From Spirochaetales bacterium Spiro_05 (GTDB taxonomy: Bacteria; Spirochaetota; Spirochaetia; Sphaerochaetales; Sphaerochaetaceae): a DNA stretch of 48,287 nucleotides. Of the stretch, positions 1-8,154 are shown piece by piece; the first letter of the stretch is position 1, and the number at the start of each line of letters is the position of its first letter. The stretch lies in the NCBI GenBank assembly GCA_001603115.1, contig LVBG01000037.1:1-48287 (forward strand). The letters are read 5' to 3'. Made by a program: the position numbers and the translations under genes. Under the pieces are notes generated by a model, which was not told the DNA's origin, made no database searches, and saw only the letters and a program-made list of their open reading frames with translations.

Positions 1-59
1 CCGAACGGCACGTACGGTGGTGTGAGAGGTTGGGGCCTAATGGCCCCCGCCTACTCGAT
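1..59 (+). mobile_element. Group II intron 3' end (partial domain V and domain VI)
   Basis: Bases 3-30 hold the distal half of domain V (hairpin GCC-GAAC-GGC, then ACGTACGGTGG). Bases 24-59 fold as domain VI: GAG/AGG and GGGGCC on the 5' side, a TAAT loop, then GGCCCC, CCT, an unpaired A at 53 (the expected branch-point) and CTC. The intron would end at ...CTCGAT (59). The body and reverse transcriptase lie outside the window to the left. The same sequence recurs inverted at 48226-48284. The assignment rests on recognising the DV/DVI pattern; no intron ORF is visible here. Confidence 0.82.
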
Positions 60-62
60 TGC

Positions 63-111
63 TGGACTGAAGGAGTTCTGTTCGGTATAGTTTTACCGAA
101 GTGCCAAGGAG
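63..111 (+). promoter_or_regulatory. ltaE promoter, palindrome and ribosome-binding site
   Basis: TGGACT (63-68), 17 bases, then TATAGT (86-91) makes a credible sigma-70 promoter only three bases after the intron end. A perfect 7-bp inverted repeat, TTCGGTA (81-87) and TACCGAA (94-100), overlaps the -10 box and suggests a repressor site. AAGGAG at 106-111 is the ribosome-binding site and selects the ATG at 119. Confidence 0.5.
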
Positions 112-118
112 AAAGACC

Positions 119-1138
119 ATGAAGCAATATGACCTCAGAAGCGACACGATCACCAAACCGACTCTTGAAATGCGCAAAGTAATGGCCAGTGCAGAAGTCG
201 GGGATGATGTCTATCGGGAAGATCCCACGACCACAAGGCTCGAGTCCTTGGCCGCTGAACTGACGGGTAAGCCAAAAGCTCTGTTTGTCTCCTCGGGCTG
301 CATGGGAAACCTCATCAGCCTCTACCTCCAGGCAGGGAGAAGCAACGAGGTGCTCACTGCCTCCAACAGCCATATCATCCAACACGAAATCGGCTCGATC
401 AGCGCCATAGCAGGAGTGCTACCCATCACCATCGACGTCCCGAGGGGTGTGCTGAGTGCAGCTGATCTTGCCGGCAAAGTGAAAAGCGGCAGCTACGATA
501 TGGCGACCACCACCCTTATCGAGGTTGAGAACACCATCGGCGGCTACTGCTATCCTCTGGAAAATCTGGAAGGGATCAAGGACTTCGCCCAGACCCATCA
601 GCTGAAAGTCCACATGGACGGTGCCCGCCTCTTCAATGCACAGGTTGCTACCGGCATCCCGGTAAAGACCTATGCCAAATATGCCGATACCATCACCTTC
701 TGCCTTTCCAAGGGGTTGGGCGCTCCGGTTGGCAGTATGCTCTGTGGCGATGAAGCGTTCATCAACAAAGCCCTTACCCTCAGGAAGATGCTCGGAGGAG
801 GAATGCGCCAGACAGGCATCCTTGCCGCGGCAGGACTCTTTGCACTCACCCATCATGTCGACCGTCTCAAGGACGACCACGCCCATGCAACAGCCATTGC
901 GGATGCCTTGGCAAAAACAGGCTGGGCTGTAGTGGACCGTGAAGGGGTTCAGACCAACATCATCTTCTTCCAGGTTCCCGGTCTTTCTGCCCAGACGGTG
1001 GTACACCGCCTCGCCTCCCATGGCATTCTCGCCAACAACGAAGGGGAGATAGTACGTCTGGTCACCAATCTTGATCTCAATGATGAGGATACAAACGAAG
1101 TCTGTGCACTTCTCACCTCGCTCGACATAGAGGCTTGA
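119..1138 (+). CDS. ltaE: Low-specificity L-threonine aldolase
   Basis: A PLP-dependent fold-type I enzyme that cleaves L-threonine/allo-threonine to glycine and acetaldehyde in the cytoplasm. The N-terminus 'DLRSDTITKPT' and 'GDDVYREDPT' are family hallmarks. HMDGARL near residue 165 supplies the PLP-binding Asp and Arg, and FCLSKGLGAPVGS carries the Schiff-base lysine near residue 198. At 339 residues it matches the family. The ATG at 119 is chosen because AAGGAG lies eight bases upstream; a GTG at 101 would lie upstream of that site. It leads a three-gene run: the next gene starts two bases after its stop. A threonine/glycine role beside a cystathionine-lyase-type aminotransferase suggests amino-acid degradation. 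Confidence 0.93.
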   Translation: MKQYDLRSDTITKPTLEMRKVMASAEVGDDVYREDPTTTRLESLAAELTGKPKALFVSSGCMGNLISLYLQAGRSNEVLTASNSHIIQHEIGSISAIAGVLPITIDVPRGVLSAADLAGKVKSGSYDMATTTLIEVENTIGGYCYPLENLEGIKDFAQTHQLKVHMDGARLFNAQVATGIPVKTYAKYADTITFCLSKGLGAPVGSMLCGDEAFINKALTLRKMLGGGMRQTGILAAAGLFALTHHVDRLKDDHAHATAIADALAKTGWAVVDREGVQTNIIFFQVPGLSAQTVVHRLASHGILANNEGEIVRLVTNLDLNDEDTNEVCALLTSLDIEA

Positions 1139-1140
1139 AG

Positions 1141-1926
1141 ATGAAAACAACCCTTATCTGCTTCTCCGGTACCGGCAACAGCTACTACATCGCCAAACGC
1201 CTGTGTGAGGAGATCGGTGATTGCCAGATCCTGATGATCCCGAACCTCATGCATGGTGATCCGATCGAGCTGACCGAACAGGTGGGCTTTGTCTTTCCCG
1301 TCTACAAAGGGTTTCCCCCCAACCTGGTGGTTCACTTCATCCAAGAGATCTTTGCAAAGCAGGACCTCTCTCCCATCAGATACCTCTTCATGGTGGCAAC
1401 CCGATACCTGTTCCAGGCCTATACATTCCAAGCGATGGATATAGTGCTCAAGGAAGCAGGAGCCTTGGTCAGTTATGCAAACCATGTGGTGATGCCCGAT
1501 GGGTATGTTCCCCTTCTCCACGCTCCCACCGAAGAGAAGATAGATACGCTCTATGCAAAAGCAGAGCAGAAGATTGCCCTCATTGCAGAGGATATCAAGA
1601 GCGAGGCGATTCACCTTCCCTTCAGACCTCCCCTGAGCCGTTTGGTGATCAATCACCTGATGGTTCCGATTCATCGCGCGTTCATGGACACCGCCCTCGA
1701 CTTTGCAGTAACCGATGCGTGTACCTCTTGCGGCCTGTGCTACCGCATGTGCCCCTCGGTAAACATTGAGATGGTGGGTGGCAAGCCGGTCTTTGACCGA
1801 GCCTGTACCGGATGCCTCGGTTGCTATCACCGCTGTCCCACACAAGCCATTGTGTTCAAGCACAAGGTCAAGGAGGGAAGATATCCCAATCCCAAATCCA
1901 CCTATGACCAGGAGTACAGAAGCTGA
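1141..1926 (+). CDS. EFR1-type flavodoxin/4Fe-4S ferredoxin fusion protein
   Basis: A 261-residue electron carrier. The N-terminus has a flavodoxin FMN phosphate loop (CFSGTGNSYYIAKRL, residues about 8-22), followed by the flavodoxin-like domain. The C-terminal quarter has two 4Fe-4S motifs, CTSCGLCYRMCP and CTGCLGCYHRCP, with spacing for two clusters. This layout is the EFR1 (ferredoxin-type) family common in anaerobes; its substrate is unknown. The ATG at 1141 is preferred over TTG at 1135 because GAGG sits eight bases upstream. It is co-transcribed with the threonine aldolase upstream and overlaps the next gene by one base (TGATG). Confidence 0.85.
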   Translation: MKTTLICFSGTGNSYYIAKRLCEEIGDCQILMIPNLMHGDPIELTEQVGFVFPVYKGFPPNLVVHFIQEIFAKQDLSPIRYLFMVATRYLFQAYTFQAMDIVLKEAGALVSYANHVVMPDGYVPLLHAPTEEKIDTLYAKAEQKIALIAEDIKSEAIHLPFRPPLSRLVINHLMVPIHRAFMDTALDFAVTDACTSCGLCYRMCPSVNIEMVGGKPVFDRACTGCLGCYHRCPTQAIVFKHKVKEGRYPNPKSTYDQEYRS

Positions 1927-3176
1927 TGCAGTACGATTTCGATACGGTGGTGGACCGCTCCACCTCTCTCTCGGTCAAATGGAACAAGGCTGTCATCAAA
2001 TCTGTTTGCGGCAATCCAGAGGCCGAGCCGTTTTGGGTCGCCGACATGGACTTTCCGGTTGCTCCCGAAGTTGCCCAAGCAGCCCGAGCTCTCGCCGAGC
2101 ATGCCATCTTCGGCTATCCCCATACTGATAAGCAACGACTATTCTTTTGCAACTGGGCAAAGCAGAGACACCAGCTTGAGATCACTGAGCGGGAAGTAGT
2201 GGTGAGCCAAGGCGTCCTCAACTCGCTGGCGGTCTTGGTGGAGCAGCTTTCCACGCCCGGGGAAGGCATCATTGTTCCCCTCCCTGCGTATCAGCCCTTC
2301 ATCAGGATTGTGAGAAATCTGGAGAGGGACTTGCTCACCTGGCCACTTCTCTACGATGAGACAAGCCACCGCTTCTGCTTGGATTGGGAGAAACTGGAAG
2401 AACTGGCTGCGAAAGCGAAGCTGCTGATCTTCTGTTCACCCCACAACCCCTCCGGGCTTGTCTTTGACCATGAGACCCTCACACGCCTCTGCCTTGTAGC
2501 CAAGGCCCACAACCTGATCATCCTCTGCGATGAGATTCATGCCGACCTGAGCTTCACCGACCATGTGTGCCTGCATACGGTTGCCAAGGAAGTGGGAGCT
2601 GCTGCCATCACCTGCATGGCACCTTCCAAGACCTTCAACATTGCAGGAGAACACTACTCGGTCACCCTCTTCAGTGATGAAGCGATGCGAACGCAGTTCA
2701 TCCATCGTCTTTCCCAGTTGTTCATCGCCGACACCTCAACCTTTGCCACCACCTTGGCCCTCGCCTCCTATGAGAAGGGGCTGCCTTGGCTTCAGGCACT
2801 GTTGGTCTACCTTCAGAAAAACGCATCTTTGGTGGAGGTGTTCCTTGCCAAGCGGATACCCCAGCTGGTCTTCATCAAACCCGAGGCTTCCTTCATCGGC
2901 CTGATCGACTGCAGCCTCATCATGCACCTCGTCGAAGCGGACAAACATGCTCACCCGGAACTCTATGATGAGCAGAAGAGCCCTGGGGGCGGACTGCTCT
3001 CACGCTTCTTCGGCCAACGGGCAGGACTTGCGTTCAACGATGGAACCTGGTTCGGAGGAGAGGAGTACCGTCACTTCGTGCGGCTGAACTATGGGACCCC
3101 CACCAGCAATGTAGAGCGAGCCCTTACGAAGATGGAAGAGGCGGTGAACTTCTTGCTCGCCAGTTACCGCAGCTGA
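1926..3176 (+). CDS. patB: MalY/PatB-family aminotransferase (cystathionine beta-lyase type)
   Basis: A 416-residue PLP-dependent class I/II aminotransferase-fold enzyme. Visible family motifs are FWVADMDFPVAPEV near the N-terminus, SPHNPSG (171-177), CDEIHADL (201-208, PLP-pyridine Asp) and APSKTFNIAG (232-241) with the catalytic lysine at about 235. MalY/PatB proteins cleave C-S bonds in cystathionine or cysteine conjugates, releasing pyruvate and ammonia. The start overlaps the previous stop, so translation is probably coupled. It converges with the SGNH hydrolase gene with a 13-base overlap. A true aminotransferase cannot be excluded from sequence alone. Confidence 0.88.
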   Translation: MQYDFDTVVDRSTSLSVKWNKAVIKSVCGNPEAEPFWVADMDFPVAPEVAQAARALAEHAIFGYPHTDKQRLFFCNWAKQRHQLEITEREVVVSQGVLNSLAVLVEQLSTPGEGIIVPLPAYQPFIRIVRNLERDLLTWPLLYDETSHRFCLDWEKLEELAAKAKLLIFCSPHNPSGLVFDHETLTRLCLVAKAHNLIILCDEIHADLSFTDHVCLHTVAKEVGAAAITCMAPSKTFNIAGEHYSVTLFSDEAMRTQFIHRLSQLFIADTSTFATTLALASYEKGLPWLQALLVYLQKNASLVEVFLAKRIPQLVFIKPEASFIGLIDCSLIMHLVEADKHAHPELYDEQKSPGGGLLSRFFGQRAGLAFNDGTWFGGEEYRHFVRLNYGTPTSNVERALTKMEEAVNFLLASYRS

Positions 3177-4165
3177 CGTGCCAAACCTTTTGCAAGGAAG
3201 GCCACCGCCTTGCTGTCAGGATGCAGGAAAGCATCATCATAGCTATCACGCAGGGAGAGGGAGAGCCCATCAGCCACACTGACCTTCGGGAAGCATCGTG
3301 TGGCCTGGGTGAGTGCAATCTGCATCTCAGAGAATGTGCCCATACGCTTCTTCTCCTGGATGTCTGACCGCCAGAGCGGGGTGAGGACAAGCACCGGCGT
3401 CTGGGGATGGAATTTGCGGATGCGTCCAAGCAACGCGAACATCTCTCCCCTGAGCTCGGCAAGGTTCTCCCTGACTACCCAGTCATTGGTACCGTATCCC
3501 ACGATGATGCCCCGAAGAGGCTGAGAGAGTGGCAACTGCTGCACCAGACGTGGACTGATGAGCTTTCCTGCCAAGCCTTGATTGAGAAAGCTGGCATCCA
3601 GCAGTGTTTCCAGTTGAGCTCCCAACGATTGGGACGGATGATGAAGACCAACTCCCTGGATGATGGAATCGCCCATCATCAGAAAAGCAGAACGCTTCTG
3701 GCCAAGAGGTTCCACCTCCCCGCGCAGGCGCACTTCCACCTGGTGGTGGAGCGGAAGATGTATGCTTACTGTCTTCCCTGCATCAATCCCAATGGCTCCA
3801 CTTTTGAGCGGAAAATACTCCACGTTTCCGTCCTGGTACACAACATCGATGCTCTCATTCAGATCCAGCGGCCTGCCATAGAGAGCGGCCAAGTCGAGCG
3901 CATGCTCCTCTGCACGGGGGAGCAATGATTGGTTGATGCGCTTGATATCCAGCTGTACGGGAGTATGCGCCTTGAACCTCAGGCAAGCGCCGGCAGCGGT
4001 GTTTGCCATTGCCTTGTACAAGGGATGGGAGGATGCTTCCTCCCTCTGCCCATCGGTGAAGCGGTTGATCTGAAAGTACCCATCCTCAGTCTGGTGTACC
4101 GACAACGCATGGTGGACCAGCGGAAGGAAGGATGATTCAGAGGTCAAGAAGTGATCGATTGCCAT
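3164..4165 (-). CDS. SGNH/GDSL hydrolase, probable carbohydrate esterase
   Basis: A 333-residue two-part protein. The first ~160 residues look like a beta-rich accessory region. The second half is an SGNH hydrolase: MMGDSIIQG (block I, catalytic Ser), NQGLAGK (block II Gly), VGYGTNDW (block III Asn) and DSYDDAFLHPDSKA (block V Asp-His). No signal peptide is seen, so it is probably cytoplasmic and may deacetylate imported oligosaccharides, as many such enzymes do. It is last in the regulator-transaldolase-esterase operon, and its start lies 29 bases inside the transaldolase gene. GGAG is correctly spaced before the ATG at 4165. The substrate is inference. Confidence 0.8.
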   Translation of the reverse strand: MAIDHFLTSESSFLPLVHHALSVHQTEDGYFQINRFTDGQREEASSHPLYKAMANTAAGACLRFKAHTPVQLDIKRINQSLLPRAEEHALDLAALYGRPLDLNESIDVVYQDGNVEYFPLKSGAIGIDAGKTVSIHLPLHHQVEVRLRGEVEPLGQKRSAFLMMGDSIIQGVGLHHPSQSLGAQLETLLDASFLNQGLAGKLISPRLVQQLPLSQPLRGIIVGYGTNDWVVRENLAELRGEMFALLGRIRKFHPQTPVLVLTPLWRSDIQEKKRMGTFSEMQIALTQATRCFPKVSVADGLSLSLRDSYDDAFLHPDSKAVAFLAKGLARQLR

Positions 4166-4814
4166 ATACCTGCTCCCAATTGGCGGAGAAATCGCTCACC
4201 GCTTTGGTGATGGAGGGCATCGAGAGCCCGGTCGTCAAAAGTGAGTAAGGAACCGTACAACAGCTAGCCCCCTGGGCGTAGGCTGTGGTGATCTCACTGA
4301 TGTTCTTGAAGCTGGCTGCCAAGACCTGGGTCTTGGTGCTGTTCGCCCAGAGCAGGGAGCTGAGCTCCTTGATGACCTTCGCAGCATCGATGTCGATGTT
4401 GAGCATCCGATTGTAGTAGACAGCCAGATACCGAGCTCCGCTGAGCATGGCCAGGATGCCCTGCATGGTGGTATAGATGGCCGTAGCGGTGATATTCACG
4501 TTTTCCGAGGAGAGGATGCGGATAGCTTTCAAGCCCTCTTCGGTGACAGGAATCTTGACAAAGGTAGTGCTTCCAAGCTCAGAGAGGATCCTATGAGCCT
4601 CGGCGATGATGGTTTGGGCATCTTGGCCGATTACCTGCACATGCAGGCTGCGCTCATCACCGATGAGAGCCCTGATCTTCTGCATATGGGAAAAGAAGGG
4701 AACAGCTCCCTCTGCCTTGATGATGGAGGGGTTTGAGGTCACCCCACTGATGGGATAGATGGCGAGCGCCCTCTCTATCTCCTTGAGATTTGCGGTATCG
4801 AGCATCAACTCCAT
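4137..4814 (-). CDS. fsa: Fructose-6-phosphate aldolase-like transaldolase
   Basis: A 225-residue small transaldolase-family protein resembling E. coli FsaA along its length. The opening MELMLDTANLKEIE and SGVTSNPSII are typical, and TTFVKIPVTEEGLKAI carries the Schiff-base lysine near residue 87. 'VLAASFKNISEI' near the C-terminus is also family-typical. Such enzymes make or split C-C bonds between dihydroxyacetone and an aldehyde phosphate, or act as transaldolases. The ATG at 4814 has AAGAGG eight bases upstream. It is second after the XylR-like regulator, 50 bases away, so it is probably part of that regulator's sugar response. The exact donor and acceptor are not readable. Confidence 0.85.
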   Translation of the reverse strand: MELMLDTANLKEIERALAIYPISGVTSNPSIIKAEGAVPFFSHMQKIRALIGDERSLHVQVIGQDAQTIIAEAHRILSELGSTTFVKIPVTEEGLKAIRILSSENVNITATAIYTTMQGILAMLSGARYLAVYYNRMLNIDIDAAKVIKELSSLLWANSTKTQVLAASFKNISEITTAYAQGASCCTVPYSLLTTGLSMPSITKAVSDFSANWEQVYGNRSLLDL

Positions 4815-4864
4815 AATCAGCCTCTTAGGGCAATCATGCCACAAACCGATGGCAGGGGGAAGCC

Positions 4865-6001
4865 TCAGCGCTGTGTTTTGCTCTTTCTATAGGTTTGGGG
4901 AGTCTGCCCATAGCGTCGCTTGAAAAGACTGTAGAAGCGATGGATGGAGCCAAAACCGCACCGCTCACTCACACTGGCAATACTCTCCTTGCTGTGCTGA
5001 AGCAGGATGCTTGCTTGATTCAGCTTCTCCTCACAAATCTCCTCCCAGATGGATTTGCCGCGGAAGGTGCGGAAACGCATCTCCAAGGATCTCCTGCAGA
5101 TCGCAGCCTGATCGGCAACATCACTGGCAGTCAGATTTCCCGTTGCCTCCCGCTTGATGAGCGACATCGCCTTTGCCACGTGCTCGTCTTCACTGAGTAC
5201 CAAGCGGGTGCTCTCACGCTCATTGACCGGCCCTGGTGCAATCCGCTGGATGTGCATGCCACTGATGGAGTTCTCCAAGAGCGCATCCAGCATGGCTGAA
5301 GCCTGATATCCGATGGCAGCGCAATCGGGCTGGATACTGGAGATGGAGGGGTTTGCAAGCTCACAAAGCAAGGTCTCGTTATCGACACCCAGCACCATGA
5401 TCTGTTCGGGGATGTGAATCCCCAGTCGCTGGCAGGCCAGTTCAACCTTCATCGCGGAGAGGTCGTTGCAGCAAAAGAGCGAGAGGGGCTTGGGCAGCTG
5501 ATCGAGCCAAGATTCGAGATCAGAGCAGGGTTCATACAGCTGCCTCCACCACGCAAGCGGCCTTGAGAAGGAAGGAATCTCTTCAGAACGCTTGCTTACT
5601 GCCGTCTGGAAGCCTACAAACCGCTCTCGCGCCCAGTGTACATGGTCTACCGTACACCATGCCATACGACTGCTGCCCAGACTCTTGAGGTAGGTGCCAC
5701 CGCTCACCCCTGTCTGGTAGTCGTCATTGCGCACCTGGGAGAAGAGCTTGAGCGAAGAGGAACCTGCAATATCGATGACCGGTATTCCCAGAGATGCACA
5801 AAACCGAGCCTGTTCATCGTCCTCAATCCGTGCGATCAAGCCATCACAGGAAGCAAGAGCCTCCCGTTCAAGGCTGAAAAACCAGGGGCCTTGGCCCCTG
5901 AGTTGCCACTCCGGCTTGGTCCGGGCATACCGAACCACACCCCCTGCAACCGCCATATCATAGCCATCCTGAAATCGAAGCATCAAACCGATGATCGCCA
6001 T
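4865..6001 (-). CDS. XylR-like transcriptional regulator (sugar-binding domain plus AraC DNA-binding domain)
   Basis: A 378-residue regulator. Residues 1-270 resemble a periplasmic-binding-protein/LacI-type ligand domain ('VLGVDNETLLCELANPSISSIQPD' region, typical of XylR). The last ~100 residues are an AraC-type double helix-turn-helix ending in 'CGFGSIHRFYSLFKRRYGQTPQTYR'. The family activates xylose and related sugar genes. It heads a minus-strand operon with transaldolase and esterase, and faces the aldo/keto reductase operon. The ATG at 6001 is chosen by homology; there is little Shine-Dalgarno sequence, while TATGAT lies six bases upstream, so the message may be leaderless. An upstream ATG at 6049 is possible but would place coding sequence in the promoter. 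Confidence 0.83.
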   Translation of the reverse strand: MAIIGLMLRFQDGYDMAVAGGVVRYARTKPEWQLRGQGPWFFSLEREALASCDGLIARIEDDEQARFCASLGIPVIDIAGSSSLKLFSQVRNDDYQTGVSGGTYLKSLGSSRMAWCTVDHVHWARERFVGFQTAVSKRSEEIPSFSRPLAWWRQLYEPCSDLESWLDQLPKPLSLFCCNDLSAMKVELACQRLGIHIPEQIMVLGVDNETLLCELANPSISSIQPDCAAIGYQASAMLDALLENSISGMHIQRIAPGPVNERESTRLVLSEDEHVAKAMSLIKREATGNLTASDVADQAAICRRSLEMRFRTFRGKSIWEEICEEKLNQASILLQHSKESIASVSERCGFGSIHRFYSLFKRRYGQTPQTYRKSKTQR

Positions 6002-6007
6002 ACCTGC

Positions 6008-6050
6008 ATCATACCAGATTATGCGCAAAATGATACTCTTTTTTCGCATA
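6008..6050 (-). promoter_or_regulatory. xylR-like promoter and palindromic operator
   Basis: On the minus strand TATGAT (complement of 6008-6013) is preceded by TGG, an extended -10. Just upstream is an inverted repeat: 6020-6030 reads TATGCGCAAAA and 6040-6050 reads TTTTTCGCATA, matching at 10 of 11 positions around a 9-base spacer. It lies between two divergent operons and is the likely site for the XylR-like protein. Confidence 0.55.
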
Positions 6051-6057
6051 TCAAGCA

Positions 6058-6105
6058 TTGTGTTCTTCTTCCAATCGCTTATGCTGTAGATAGTGAAAAA
6101 GGAGG
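6058..6105 (+). promoter_or_regulatory. Aldo/keto reductase promoter and ribosome-binding site
   Basis: TTGTGT (6058-6063), 16 bases, TATGCT (6080-6085) forms a plausible promoter next to the palindrome at 6020-6050. AAGGAGG at 6099-6105 is a strong ribosome-binding site for the ATG at 6113 and rules out longer upstream readings. Confidence 0.5.
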
Positions 6106-6112
6106 CCGTACC

Positions 6113-7090
6113 ATGGATATGCCCATCATCGGAGTGGGAACCTTCGGTTCAGACCACATCAGCAATCGTGAGATGGCGCAAGCAGTAAAGCTTGCCCTCG
6201 AAATCGGATACCGAAACATCGACTGTGCCAGCGTATACGGCAATGAGCGGGAAATCGGGGAGGTGCTCGCAACAAGCGGCATTCCCCGTGATCAGCTCTG
6301 GATCACCAGCAAGGTCTGGAACGACAGCCATGCCTACCAGAAGGTGATCGCGTCGGCAAAACAAAGCTTGAAAGACCTTCAGTTGGAGTATCTGGACCTG
6401 TATCTCGTCCATTGGCCCTTCCCCAACTTCCACCCCCCGATGTGTGATGTCACCAGCCGCAGCCCCGATGCCCGTCCCTATATTCATGAGCAGTTCATGG
6501 AGACCTGGTCGGCAATGGAGGCCTTGGTCAAGGAAGGCTTGGTCCGACACATCGGCACAAGCAACATGAGCAAGGCAAAGCTGGGGCTTTTGCTCGCAAG
6601 CGCCAGTATCCGACCCTTTGCAAACGAGATGGAACTGCATCCGCTCTTCGGCCAGTATGGGCTGCTCTCCTATGTGCAGGAGCAGGGTATCAGAGCCATC
6701 GGGTACAGCCCCCTCGGCTCTCCGAACCGACCTGAGCGTGATACCACCAGCGAGGACAAGGTCGATATGGACCATCCTGTGGTCAAGGAACTTGCCAGCA
6801 AGCACAACTGCCATCCTGCAGCCATCTGCCTCAAGTGGGCACAGGGAAACGGCATTGTACCGATTCCCCAATCCACGAAAGAGCGAAATCTCAGAAGCAA
6901 CTTCCAGAGCGTCATGGAAGACCCGCTGAGTAGCGAGGAACTTGCCCTGCTACGGACAATCGATTGCAACAACCGCCTGATCAAGGGACAGGTCTTTCTC
7001 TGGGAAGGCGCTGAATCCTATCACGACCTATGGGACGAAGACGGGATCATCCCGATCCCCGAACGCTATCGGAAAGGAGGAGTACGATGA
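6113..7090 (+). CDS. Aldo/keto reductase
   Basis: A 325-residue NAD(P)H-dependent (alpha/beta)8-barrel oxidoreductase. The catalytic tetrad is complete: Asp and Tyr in IDCASVYGNE, Lys in WITSKVW and His in LVHWPF. The C-terminal cofactor site 'IVPIPQSTKERNLRSN' is present. Such enzymes reduce sugar aldehydes or short aldehydes to alcohols. It starts a two-gene operon with a zinc alcohol dehydrogenase, whose ATG overlaps its stop (ATGA). The operon faces the XylR-like regulator and shares its operator region, so sugar or polyol interconversion is the likely job. The substrate is unknown. Confidence 0.88.
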   Translation: MDMPIIGVGTFGSDHISNREMAQAVKLALEIGYRNIDCASVYGNEREIGEVLATSGIPRDQLWITSKVWNDSHAYQKVIASAKQSLKDLQLEYLDLYLVHWPFPNFHPPMCDVTSRSPDARPYIHEQFMETWSAMEALVKEGLVRHIGTSNMSKAKLGLLLASASIRPFANEMELHPLFGQYGLLSYVQEQGIRAIGYSPLGSPNRPERDTTSEDKVDMDHPVVKELASKHNCHPAAICLKWAQGNGIVPIPQSTKERNLRSNFQSVMEDPLSSEELALLRTIDCNNRLIKGQVFLWEGAESYHDLWDEDGIIPIPERYRKGGVR

Positions 7091-8154
7091 GCAAGCACAT
7101 GATGAAAGGGGCAACGCTCCCGGGCAACAGCACGGTGGCTTTCGCCGAGTATGAGGTTCCCAAGCCGGGACACGGACAGGTCTTGGTCAAGACCAAGTGC
7201 ACCACCATCTGTGGCAGCGATATTCGCTGCATCTACCGTGAACACCTGGGAAAGGGCCCTGAGGGGTATCAGGGGGTGATCGCAGGTCACGAGCCCTGCG
7301 GTCAGATCGTGGAGGAAGGACCGGGCCTCAAGCGCTTCAGGAAGGGAGACCGCGTCATCGTCTACCACATCAGTGGTTGCGGTGTCTGCCACGAATGCCG
7401 CCAAGGCTTCATGATCAGCTGCACCAGCGACAAACGCGCAGCCTACGGCTGGCAGCGTGACGGAGGGATGGCAGAGTACATCCTCTGCGATGAGAAAGAC
7501 CTCGTCTACCTTCCTGACGAGCTCACCTACGCCGATGGCGCCCAAGTGGCCTGTGGCTTTGGAACCGTGTATGAGGCGATTGAGAAAATCGGGGTAAGCG
7601 GGAACGATGCAGTCCTGGTTGTCGGTCTTGGACCGGTTGGCTTGGCTGCCCTGATGCTGGCAAAAGCCATGGGAGCAAACATGCTCATCGGCATAGAGCG
7701 CGAGCAATCTCGCATTGAACTGGCGAAAAAGCTTGGTTTGGTTGACCACGTCTTTACCCCCAGCGACCAGAACGTAGCCCAGATCAAGGCGCTCACCGGC
7801 GGCAATGGTGTAGAACGGGCTTTCGACTGTTCAGCAAGCGACCCTGGAAGAGCTACGGCCATCAGGGCTACCCGCAAGTGGGGCAGAATCGCCTTTGTCG
7901 GGGAGGGTGGTACGGTACACTTCAACCCCAGCGAGGATATGCTGCATGACCAGAAGACCATCTATGGCAGCTGGGTAACCAGCATCTGGAAGATGGAGGA
8001 TCTTGTCGAGCGGTTGGTGCGGTGGAACATCCATCCCGAGGACCTGATAACCCATCGGTTCAGCTTGGAGAAGGCAGATGAAGCCTATGCGTTGATGGCA
8101 AGTGGAGCTTGCGGAAAGGTAGCGGTCTGTTTTGATGAGGAACTGCCTAGCTGA
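7087..8154 (+). CDS. Zinc-dependent medium-chain alcohol dehydrogenase
   Basis: A 355-residue MDR-family dehydrogenase. TTICGSD carries the catalytic-zinc Cys and GHEPCG the catalytic His-Glu; CGVCHECRQGFMISC holds the four structural-zinc cysteines; VVGLGPVGLAAL is the Rossmann NAD(P) loop. The 'SCTSDKRAAYGWQRDGGMAEY' segment is typical of polyol or glutathione-independent aldehyde dehydrogenases of this superfamily. It is translationally coupled to the aldo/keto reductase; together they could interconvert an aldose or ketose through a polyol. It ends 8 bases inside the convergent lacI-type gene, and no terminator separates them. Confidence 0.88.
   Translation: MSKHMMKGATLPGNSTVAFAEYEVPKPGHGQVLVKTKCTTICGSDIRCIYREHLGKGPEGYQGVIAGHEPCGQIVEEGPGLKRFRKGDRVIVYHISGCGVCHECRQGFMISCTSDKRAAYGWQRDGGMAEYILCDEKDLVYLPDELTYADGAQVACGFGTVYEAIEKIGVSGNDAVLVVGLGPVGLAALMLAKAMGANMLIGIEREQSRIELAKKLGLVDHVFTPSDQNVAQIKALTGGNGVERAFDCSASDPGRATAIRATRKWGRIAFVGEGGTVHFNPSEDMLHDQKTIYGSWVTSIWKMEDLVERLVRWNIHPEDLITHRFSLEKADEAYALMASGACGKVAVCFDEELPS

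Noticed and set aside
5636-6112. Upstream extension of the aldo/keto reductase frame
   Set aside because: It runs through the XylR-like gene and the promoter; AAGGAGG at 6099 selects ATG 6113.
4137-8154. A sulfoquinovose transaldolase pathway around the transaldolase
   Set aside because: No sulfoquinovosidase, sulfosugar isomerase or sulfonate exporter is near, and the transaldolase matches FsaA.
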